A stretch of 62,098 nucleotides of DNA from Firm-04 sp964479595 (lineage in GTDB: Bacteria; Bacillota; Clostridia; Oscillospirales; Ruminococcaceae): the NCBI GenBank assembly GCA_964479595.1, contig CAYZMU010000004.1, positions 1 to 62,098 of the forward strand. Reading direction: 5' to 3'. A program made the position numbers and the translations under genes. Positions 6,357-13,793 of this stretch are shown here, in pieces. Each line of letters begins with the position of its first letter. The stretch's first letter is position 1. The notes below the pieces were generated by a model. It searched no databases and was not told the origin of the DNA. It saw only the letters and a program-made list of their open reading frames with translations.

Positions 6357-8702
6357 TCAGACCTCCCCGTACACTTCCCGCGCGTAATCCACGGTCGCCT
6401 TCGCGTCGCGCGCGTAGCGGTCCGCGCCGATTTTCTCCGCGTAGTCCGCCGTCAGAACCGCCCCGCCGACCACGACTTTGCAGCCGGGATATTCCTGTCT
6501 CAGGAGCGTGATGGTCTCCTCCATGGCGCCCACCGTGGTCGTCATCAGCGCGCTGAGCCCGACCAGAGCCACTTTGTGCTCCTTCGCGGCGTCCACGATG
6601 GCGCGCGGCGGAACGTCCTTGCCCATGTCTATGACGTCAAAGCCGTAATTTTCCAGCAGCAGCCGCACGATATTCTTCCCGATGTCGTGGACGTCCCCGC
6701 GCACCGTCGCCAGAACGATTTTGCCCTTTCCGCCGGAATTTCCCTCCGCCGAGAGCGCCTCCTTGAGGACCCCGAACGCGCTCTGCGCTGCGGTCGCGCT
6801 CTGCAGCAGCTGTGGCAGGAAGATTTTTCCGCTTTCGTAGTCCGCGCCGACCGCGTCCAGAGCCGGAATCAGCGTCTCGTTGACGATGTCCAGCGGCTGT
6901 GACGACCGCAGGGCGTCTTTGGTGAGCGCGGCGGCCTCCGTGCGCAGCCCGTGCGCGACCGCGTAGGAGAGCGTCATCTGAGGCGGCGCGTCGGTTTTCT
7001 GCTCCGGCGGGGTTTCCGAGCAGGCGGCGATGTAATCCGCGCAGTTTTCGTCCATACCCGACAGCGCGCAAAACGCCCGTACGGTGTCCGTCATGCCCGG
7101 CGCCATGGGGTTGAGAATGGGCAGCGTCAGCCCCGCGCGCAGTGCCATGGCGAGGAAGGTGCGGTTGAGAAGCGGGCGGTCCGGCAGCCCGAAACTGATA
7201 TTGGAAACGCCCAGAACTGTCCCGACCCCGAACCGTTCGCGCACCTGTGACAGCGCGGAAAGCGTCTGGGCGCCGCCCCCTGAATCCGCGGACACCGTCA
7301 TGGTCAGGCAGTCCAGAAAGACGTCCTCGCGCGGGATCCCGTGTTCCTTCGCGCGGGCGAGGATCTTCTCCCCGATTTCCACGCGCTTGGGCGCTTTTTC
7401 GGGGATTCCGTCCTCGTCAAGCGTCAGCCCGACCACCGACGCGCCGTAGTGACGGCAGAGCGGCAGCACCGCGCGCAGGGATTCTTCCTTACCGTTAACA
7501 GAATTGACAATCGGCTTGCCGGGATACACGCGCAGCGCCGCCTCGAGCGCTTTTGGGTCGGAGGAATCGAGCTGCAGCGGCAAATCGGTCACCTCAATCA
7601 CGGCGCGGACGGCGTTTGGCAGCATGGTTTTCTCGTCAATGCCCGGCGTGCCCACGTTGACATCCAGAATATCCGCGCCAGCCTCGGTCTGCGCGATGGC
7701 CTCCGAGCGCAGATAGTCCATATCCCCCTCGAGCAGCGCCTGTTTCATGCGCTTTTTGCCCGTGGGATTGATGCGCTCCCCGATTACGCGCGGCCTGTCC
7801 AGTACGACCGTTCTGGTGCCCGAGCAGACGGCGCTTACAGGGTGAACCGTTCTCTTCGCGCAGGGCACGCCGCGCAGTCTCTCCTTGGCGGCGCGAATGT
7901 ACGCGGGTGTCGTGCCGCAGCACCCGCCGAAAATTTGCACCCCGCACGCCGCGAACGCGGGCATGGCGTCCGCGAATTCCTCAGCGGTCAGGTGGTATTC
8001 CCCCGTCACGGGGTCGGGCAGTCCCGCGTTGGGCTTGGCGATCAAAGGCAGCGAAGACCATTTCGCGAGCGAGCGCATCAGCGGCAGGATTTCGGCGGGC
8101 CCCAGCGAGCAGTTGATGCCCAGAGCGTCCGCCCCCAGCGACTGCAGCGTAATCGCCATCGCGGAAATGGGGCAGCCGGTGAAGGTCCGCCCGGTTTCGG
8201 TGAAGGTCATGGTGCAAAGCACGGGCTTGTCGCAGGTCTCTTTCGCGGCGAGCAGCGCGGCTTTCATCTCCAGCAGGTCGCTCATGGTCTCAATCACGAT
8301 GAGGTCCGCGCGTTTGCCCGCCTCGCAGACGGTTTTGTAGGCGTCATACGCCTCCTCGAAAGAGAGCGTGCCGGCGGGGTGCAGCAGCTGCCCCGTAGGC
8401 CCCAGATCGAGCGCCACCAGCACATCTTCGGGCACAGCGTCCCGCGCGAGGTCAATCGCGGCGCGGACGGTTTGCGCGGTGTCCACGCCCGTGCCCTGAA
8501 GCTTCAGCGGATTCGCGCCGAACGTGTTCGCGTAGACAATCTGCGAGCCCGCCTCGGCATAGGCGCGGTGTACCGCCGCGACGCGTTTGGGCTCGGTCAG
8601 ATTGAGCCGCTCGGGCAGTTCCCCCTCCGCGAGGCCGAGCATCGTGCCCATGCCCCCGTCGAGAAAGATCGCCTCCCCGCGCAAAAGTTCGCTGAAAGTC
8701 AT
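6357..8702 (-). CDS. metH: cobalamin-dependent methionine synthase, short form
   Basis: Transfers a methyl group from methyltetrahydrofolate to homocysteine via cobalamin. Domains in order: homocysteine-binding (about 1-290; zinc cysteines in INCSLGP near 198 and GGCCGT near 271-272), pterin-binding (about 310-560; LDVNVGTPGIDE), helical cap (about 570-650), and cobalamin-binding with DVHDIG near 667, whose histidine is the lower axial ligand. At 781 residues it lacks the C-terminal AdoMet-dependent reactivation domain of the roughly 1200-residue enzymes, so reactivation must be done in trans. The start at 8702 overlaps the rarA stop as ATGA. The longer frame upstream is only a shadow of rarA. 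No AdoMet or cobalamin riboswitch is apparent in the operon. Confidence 0.95.
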   Translation of the reverse strand: MTFSELLRGEAIFLDGGMGTMLGLAEGELPERLNLTEPKRVAAVHRAYAEAGSQIVYANTFGANPLKLQGTGVDTAQTVRAAIDLARDAVPEDVLVALDLGPTGQLLHPAGTLSFEEAYDAYKTVCEAGKRADLIVIETMSDLLEMKAALLAAKETCDKPVLCTMTFTETGRTFTGCPISAMAITLQSLGADALGINCSLGPAEILPLMRSLAKWSSLPLIAKPNAGLPDPVTGEYHLTAEEFADAMPAFAACGVQIFGGCCGTTPAYIRAAKERLRGVPCAKRTVHPVSAVCSGTRTVVLDRPRVIGERINPTGKKRMKQALLEGDMDYLRSEAIAQTEAGADILDVNVGTPGIDEKTMLPNAVRAVIEVTDLPLQLDSSDPKALEAALRVYPGKPIVNSVNGKEESLRAVLPLCRHYGASVVGLTLDEDGIPEKAPKRVEIGEKILARAKEHGIPREDVFLDCLTMTVSADSGGGAQTLSALSQVRERFGVGTVLGVSNISFGLPDRPLLNRTFLAMALRAGLTLPILNPMAPGMTDTVRAFCALSGMDENCADYIAACSETPPEQKTDAPPQMTLSYAVAHGLRTEAAALTKDALRSSQPLDIVNETLIPALDAVGADYESGKIFLPQLLQSATAAQSAFGVLKEALSAEGNSGGKGKIVLATVRGDVHDIGKNIVRLLLENYGFDVIDMGKDVPPRAIVDAAKEHKVALVGLSALMTTTVGAMEETITLLRQEYPGCKVVVGGAVLTADYAEKIGADRYARDAKATVDYAREVYGEV

Positions 8703-9967
8703 TGCGTTTCCCCCTTGATTTTCCGCCAGTATTCCCACGCCGCCTGTTCGGTCTTGTTCTCCCCGGGCTGATAGTAGACTTTGCCGAGCAGCGCGTCGGG
8801 CATATACTGCTGTCTGACGTAATGGTGCGGGTAGTCGTGCGGATAGAGATAATACTGCCCCGGGCGCTCGACATCCGCGCCGTCGCAGTGGACGTTCTGC
8901 AGATTGCGCGGGATATCCCCCGAAAGCCCCGCCTGAACATCCGCGACCGCGCGTTCTATCGCCATGTCGCCGCTGTTGGATTTGGGCGCTGTCGCCAGCA
9001 GTATCACCGCGTCCGCGAGCGGAATCTGCGCCTCGGGCTGCCCCAGCTGCAGCGCCGAATCCACCGCCGCCTTGACAAACGGCACCGCGAGCGGGTAGGC
9101 GAGCCCGATATCTTCCGCCGCGATGACGAGCAGCCTGCGGCACAGCGAGAGCAGATCCCCCGCCTCCAGAAGCCTCGCGGTGTAGTGCAGCGCGGCGTTT
9201 TCGTCCGAGCCGCGGATGGATTTCTGCAGCGCGGAGAGCAGGTCGTAGTGCTGGTCGCCGTCACGGTCATAGCGCATATTGCTGCGCTGGGTAAGCGACT
9301 GAGCCGCCTCGATATCCAGATAAATCGCGCCGTCGCTCTTTCGCGCCGCGAGGACGGAAAGCTCCACCGTGTTGATGGCCTTGCGCACGTCCCCGCCGCA
9401 GCCCCGCGCGATATACAGCGCCGTCTCCTCGTCGCAGCGGATGGTTTCCCCCAGCTCGTCCTCCAGAAAACGCAGCGCGCGCCGGATTGCCGGAAGGATT
9501 TCCTCAGCGCTCACGGGCTTGAACTCAAAGACCGTCGCGCGGCTGAGAATGGCGTTGAAAACCGCGAAATACGGGTTTTCGGTTGTCGCGGCGATGAGCG
9601 TCACACTGCCGTCCTCAATGTATTCCAGAAGGCTCTGCTGCTGCTTTTTGTTCAGGTATTGAATCTCGTCGAGGTAGAGCAGAATCCCGTTTGTACCAAG
9701 AAGCGAGCCGCTCTCGCGCAGGATCTCCCGGATATCCGCCACCGACGCGGTTGTGCCGTTGAGCTTGTGCAGCCGCATATCCGAACGCTCCGCGATGACC
9801 CGCGCGAGCGTCGTTTTCCCGACACCCGAGGGCCCGTAAAAAATCATGTTCGGGATTTTTCCGGATTCCACAATGCGCCGCAGGGGCGCTCCCTCCCCGA
9901 AAAGATGCGGCTGCCCGACCATGTCGTCCAGACTGTCCGGCCGCAGGCGCTCCGCGAGCGGAATCAT
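8699..9967 (-). CDS. rarA: replication-associated recombination AAA ATPase RarA (MgsA)
   Basis: A clamp-loader-like ATPase acting at stalled replication forks. In 422 residues it shows IPLAERLRPDSLDDMVGQ at the N-terminus, Walker A GPSGVGKTTLA, Walker B LYLDEIQ, and the C-terminal tetramerisation region ending AWEYWRKIK. The start is the ATG at 9967: GGAGG lies 7 nt upstream, whereas the ATG at 9973 is only one base from it. The frame open further upstream crosses the terminator of the preceding gene and is not coding. It overlaps metH by 4 nt. Confidence 0.94.
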   Translation of the reverse strand: MIPLAERLRPDSLDDMVGQPHLFGEGAPLRRIVESGKIPNMIFYGPSGVGKTTLARVIAERSDMRLHKLNGTTASVADIREILRESGSLLGTNGILLYLDEIQYLNKKQQQSLLEYIEDGSVTLIAATTENPYFAVFNAILSRATVFEFKPVSAEEILPAIRRALRFLEDELGETIRCDEETALYIARGCGGDVRKAINTVELSVLAARKSDGAIYLDIEAAQSLTQRSNMRYDRDGDQHYDLLSALQKSIRGSDENAALHYTARLLEAGDLLSLCRRLLVIAAEDIGLAYPLAVPFVKAAVDSALQLGQPEAQIPLADAVILLATAPKSNSGDMAIERAVADVQAGLSGDIPRNLQNVHCDGADVERPGQYYLYPHDYPHHYVRQQYMPDALLGKVYYQPGENKTEQAAWEYWRKIKGETQ

Positions 9968-9984
9968 GGCCATTCCTCCATTCA

Positions 9985-10016
9985 GAAAAAACAGCGGTGT
10001 CTGGTACGCACCGCTG
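9985..10016 (-). terminator. Rho-independent terminator after the dockerin phosphodiester glycosidase
   Basis: Minus strand CAGCGGTG and CACCGCTG (8 bp) around CGTACCAGA, followed by TTTTTT. It closes the secA-cellulase-glycosidase cluster. rarA begins only 18 nt further on, so its promoter must lie within this short space or rely on read-through. Confidence 0.9.
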
Positions 10017-10022
10017 TCCGTT

Positions 10023-11117
10023 TTATTCACACAGATAGAGAATATCACTGGATGGGCGCCCGTTCCAGGCGGGTCTGTTGTATCTCCTGCCCCCGAAAGC
10101 AATCTCGGAACTGCTCCCGCCGTCCATGTTGAACGCCTCCGAACAGCCCAGAGCGCGCATCAGCTGCGCCAGCTCCGCGCAGGTCATCCCGTCGGAATAG
10201 CCCGGCTGTCTGCCCTCAATCAGTACAAAGCAGTAGTGCCCCGGCTCATAGTAGCCAATCGCGCTGCGCGGGTGGAGTTCCTTTTCCACCGAACCGGTAA
10301 ATTTCGTGACCGCCTCGGAATCCTTGACAAGCCCCGGACCAAAAGCGGTCGTCTGCCAGATTTCCGCCTTCTGCTGCTGTGAGAGCGCGCGGTACTGCGA
10401 ATCCGTCAGCACATCCATCACACCGTTTTTGTAGAGCACGCCGATTTCCCCGCGCCCCTTCTCCCGGTACATCACGCCGTTTCGGTACGTGACGCCGTTG
10501 TCGCGGATTTCGCAGTAGTCGCAGTTTATCGCGAAGATCGCGTCGTTTTCGCGCGCCATCTCAAAGATGAGTTTGTTGCCGCCGCTGCCCGTTTCGGGGA
10601 ATTTCCCCTGCGCGAACGCCCCGCGCAGATTCTCAATGCCGCGAATATGCACATCCGCGACAAAATAGACCAGTTTGCGCAGCGCGTAAAAATCCGAATC
10701 AGGCGGGCTCGCCGCGAACTGAAAAATCTCCGCGATATCGCCTGTGTCCACAAAGCCGTCAACATTCACGTCCGCGCGCGCCGCCTCCTCTTCCGTCAGA
10801 GAAAGCGCCTTGTCCTCCGCCGCCAGACGCGCGCAGAGCAGCGTGTCGGAAACGGAATACGCGCCGTCGCCGTTTAAATCCCCGACTCTGCCCTCGCGTT
10901 CGTGACGCGTAATCTGCACCGCGACATTGTGGCTTTGATAGGACGAATCCGTTGAAACAATCGTGTCGTCCTTGGAAAAGACCTGAGGGAACGCCGCTGC
11001 GAACCCCGAAAGGTCATAGCCGTCGGCGGTCTGCGCCGCGTTTGCCGGCGAAACGGCGGTGAGAAGCGCCATTGCCGAGACGACAGCCAGCGCCGCGCCC
11101 TGCTTTATCCTTTTCAT
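10023..11117 (-). CDS. secreted phosphodiester glycosidase (NAGPA-like) with internal dockerin
   Basis: A 364-residue exported protein. A signal peptide (about 1-27, KRIKQGAALAVVSAMALL...ANA) leads to a short linker. A type I dockerin pair occupies about 79-134 (GDLNGDGAYSVSDTLL and ADVNVDGFVDTGDIAEI, each a calcium loop plus helix). The rest, about 150-364, matches the phosphodiester glycosidase family (N-acetylglucosamine-1-phosphodiester glycosidase type) with HPRSAIGYY and FNMDGGSSSEI. Such enzymes cleave sugar-1-phosphodiesters; the substrate here is unknown. A dockerin placed between signal and catalytic domain is less usual than a C-terminal one. It starts one base after the cellulase stop, implying translational coupling. 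Confidence 0.85.
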   Translation of the reverse strand: MKRIKQGAALAVVSAMALLTAVSPANAAQTADGYDLSGFAAAFPQVFSKDDTIVSTDSSYQSHNVAVQITRHEREGRVGDLNGDGAYSVSDTLLCARLAAEDKALSLTEEEAARADVNVDGFVDTGDIAEIFQFAASPPDSDFYALRKLVYFVADVHIRGIENLRGAFAQGKFPETGSGGNKLIFEMARENDAIFAINCDYCEIRDNGVTYRNGVMYREKGRGEIGVLYKNGVMDVLTDSQYRALSQQQKAEIWQTTAFGPGLVKDSEAVTKFTGSVEKELHPRSAIGYYEPGHYCFVLIEGRQPGYSDGMTCAELAQLMRALGCSEAFNMDGGSSSEIAFGGRRYNRPAWNGRPSSDILYLCE

Positions 11118-11118
11118 T

Positions 11119-13788
11119 TCAGGGCTGTCCCAAATCCGGCATCGGAACCTGCCCCGAGAGATAGCCCATCAGTTTTAACAAATCCTCGCTGTCAATCACG
11201 CTGTCGCCCTTGCAGTCGGCGTTTTGCAGCCCCTGCTCCGTGGCGGTATCCTTCGCGTCACTCGCCAAAACCTTGCTCAGCAGGACGGCGTCCGCCGCGG
11301 AAACCTCCGAATCGCAGTTGACGTCCCCGTAAATCGTCTGGTCCTCAGGCGTATCGGGCGTATCGGGCGTGTCGGGCACATCCGGCTCGTCGTCGGGCCC
11401 CGTCCCCCAGACGTGGTTGCCCTCCGCGTACATTGTGATTCCGTCGTGGAAATCCGGCGCCTCATTGAGCGGCACACCCAGCTCGTCCGCGGTCTGAAGA
11501 CCCTGCCGGCTGTAGTCGTCCGAAGGATCCCAAATGAACGTAAACTGGTCGTTTTGGACAGGGTCCATCAGCGCGAACTGGAACTGGACCGAGCCGTAAA
11601 ACTCATAGTCGGGGAAGCTCAGTTCAATGTAGCACCCGCCGTCTTCGCTGTACTGCACGACTTCATAGGTGACCTCATATTCCCCGTCCGAATTGGATTT
11701 GATTTCGTCATAATCCACGCGCACCTGCAGGTCGTCCACCGTCTGACCGTTGGAGAGCAGTTCCGCGATGCTGAAATAATAGCGCACCTTGATGTCTTTT
11801 GGGTAGCGCGGCGGGCGCTGGGTGCGGTTGCAGATCTCAATCAGCACCTGCGTGGACTGCGCGTCCTCCTGCCCGATGGCGGCCTTGAGCGTGAACTCGC
11901 GGTATTCCTCCGGCGTCTTTAGTTCGGATTCCTTGGGCGGGATAAACTCGGTCGTCATCATGTCGTCCGTGCCGTAGTAGTTGTAAAGCCCCGCGCAGGC
12001 GCCGACAAACGCGGCGTTGTAGTCCACGGCGACTTCGTTATAGATGTAGTCCTTGGTGATGTCGCGGTGCCAGTCTCCCGCGTCCGGGCCGCCGACCAGC
12101 GCCCCCCAGAGCACATGGGTCTGCTTTTCGGGGTCGTCCATATTCTGTGTCATGGAGCCGTGCGCGGCGCGGTGGTGCGGGTGCGAGGCGGCTGTATCCG
12201 AATAGCCGACAATATAGGCGCGGTTCATCGGGTTTTTGCCCATGAGATATTCCATCTGCCCTTTCGCCCAGTCCGCGAAGGTCATGTCGCCGGTTTCTTT
12301 CGCGTAGACGAGCGCGCACAGCTGCGCGGCGGCGTCATAGCGCGCGGAGCCGTAATCGTTGAGCATTCCGAAGCCTGCTGGCGTTTTCTGAAGCCACGCG
12401 CCGTCTTCTTCCGGCAGTTCCGCGATTTCCTCGGCGGTGATGGTCGTGTTCCAGACCTCGTCGTCCAGCCCGAAATCCTTGTGCGCGGTTACCGCCGCGG
12501 GCAGACCTTTCGCCGCCGCGGCGTCCGCGGGCGACATTCCCGACCAGAACTCGAGATTCCAGCGGAAGATATACCAGTCTCTGGAGCAGTTGGTAATGGG
12601 CGCCAGCTTCGCGAAGACCCCGCCCCAGACGGTGTCCCAGCAGTGTACCCAGATGTTCTGCCAGCAGTTGCCGGTGTCCGCGATGATGCGCTTGAGATAG
12701 CCCGTGTAGGGGTGCGCGCCCATCTCGCCCGTGACGGTTTCGTCCACGTGAACAATATCGTCAATGTAGCCCCACGCCTTGTCCTGCGCCGTCGGGTCCT
12801 CGCTGAGCGTGCATTCGTACAGCCACACGGCAGCCCACGCCAGCTCGTCGTAATCGTAGCTTGAGGTGTAGAATCCGCCGTCATAGCCCAGCGACAGCAC
12901 CTTGAGCCCCTCGTCCTCCGCGTGCGTCTCAACCGCGAAATCGTAGAGCGCGTAGGCGCCCTTGAGACATTCCGCCGCGAATTCCGGCTCGGTGTCCTTG
13001 AAGTTTAAGTAGGAAATCGCCAGCGCCGCCGCCGTTCCCGCGCACATATCCGACGCGGGAGTGTCCACAGTCGCCAGATACGCGGGGCGCGCGAAGTCTT
13101 TCAGGTTCGTGTTCTGCAGGTCCGGCGCGATCCAGTAGTTGTGGTCGATATTGCCCTCTCCCACCTGATAGCAGTACGCGAGCACGGAACCGTCCTCGTT
13201 ATAGTAAATGCATTTGAGATAGTAGTCGCAGAACCAGTGAAGGATTTCCTCAATGTGCTTGGCGTTTCCGCTCTTTTCGTAGGCGTCGCGGAATTCGTAA
13301 TAGCCCCACCCCAATGTGGAGGCGGCGTACGAGCCCGGCAGACAGAATTTGACGTGGTCCCCCGCGTCGTGCATTCCGCCGTCGCAGTCAATGCAGCCGT
13401 CGCCGTCGGGGTCGAGAATGTCAAGATGCGCGTCAATGAAATCCTGACTCAGGTTGACTCCGATATAATCCTCCCCGTAGGTCTTCAGCGGGATTTTCGC
13501 GTCCTCGATGTGGCAGTCGCCGCGCCATTCGAGCCTTCCGCCCGTAATGCCGCTGCCGCACTTGTTCGCGTCGTAGAAGTACATGGAAAGGCTCAGCGCC
13601 TTGGAAAAATCCACTTCCACGTCGTCATACGAAAAGCTGTCCGGATCCGGGAAAACTTTGTCCGCGTCGTCCACCGTGCCGGGGTCTTCCCCCGCCGCCG
13701 CGAAGGCGCACAGAACCGACGACGCAGCCATCACCGCGCCGCAGCCGAGCGCCAGAGACGCCTTCAGGATTCTTGATGTTCGCTTCAT
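11119..13788 (-). CDS. cellulosomal endoglucanase: GH9 - CBM3 - dockerin
   Basis: A secreted cellulase of about 889 residues. A signal peptide (MKRTSRILKASLALGCG...CAFA) precedes a family 9 catalytic domain (about 60-620) with EWRGDC, the catalytic-base motif DAGDHVKF (about 141-148), PHHRAAHGS, and the acid region NEVAVDYNAAFVG. A family 3 carbohydrate-binding module follows (about 640-790; VRYYFSIAEL, CYIELSF), then a proline/threonine/aspartate linker, then a dockerin (GDVNCDSEVSAADAVLLSKVLA and ADCKGDSVIDSEDLLKLMGYLSG). GH9-CBM3c enzymes are typically processive endoglucanases. I prefer the ATG at 13788, 10 nt after AAGGTG; a GTG at 13797 that overlaps the secA stop as GTGA is the alternative. 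Either way it sits directly at the end of secA with no terminator between. Confidence 0.93.
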   Translation of the reverse strand: MKRTSRILKASLALGCGAVMAASSVLCAFAAAGEDPGTVDDADKVFPDPDSFSYDDVEVDFSKALSLSMYFYDANKCGSGITGGRLEWRGDCHIEDAKIPLKTYGEDYIGVNLSQDFIDAHLDILDPDGDGCIDCDGGMHDAGDHVKFCLPGSYAASTLGWGYYEFRDAYEKSGNAKHIEEILHWFCDYYLKCIYYNEDGSVLAYCYQVGEGNIDHNYWIAPDLQNTNLKDFARPAYLATVDTPASDMCAGTAAALAISYLNFKDTEPEFAAECLKGAYALYDFAVETHAEDEGLKVLSLGYDGGFYTSSYDYDELAWAAVWLYECTLSEDPTAQDKAWGYIDDIVHVDETVTGEMGAHPYTGYLKRIIADTGNCWQNIWVHCWDTVWGGVFAKLAPITNCSRDWYIFRWNLEFWSGMSPADAAAAKGLPAAVTAHKDFGLDDEVWNTTITAEEIAELPEEDGAWLQKTPAGFGMLNDYGSARYDAAAQLCALVYAKETGDMTFADWAKGQMEYLMGKNPMNRAYIVGYSDTAASHPHHRAAHGSMTQNMDDPEKQTHVLWGALVGGPDAGDWHRDITKDYIYNEVAVDYNAAFVGACAGLYNYYGTDDMMTTEFIPPKESELKTPEEYREFTLKAAIGQEDAQSTQVLIEICNRTQRPPRYPKDIKVRYYFSIAELLSNGQTVDDLQVRVDYDEIKSNSDGEYEVTYEVVQYSEDGGCYIELSFPDYEFYGSVQFQFALMDPVQNDQFTFIWDPSDDYSRQGLQTADELGVPLNEAPDFHDGITMYAEGNHVWGTGPDDEPDVPDTPDTPDTPEDQTIYGDVNCDSEVSAADAVLLSKVLASDAKDTATEQGLQNADCKGDSVIDSEDLLKLMGYLSGQVPMPDLGQP

Positions 13789-13793
13789 GATGT

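Noticed and set aside
8703..9143. N-terminal extension of the metH reading frame
   Set aside because: The added residues overlap rarA out of frame and are Arg/Gly/Ala-rich. The ATG at 8702 in the ATGA overlap fits known MetH N-termini.
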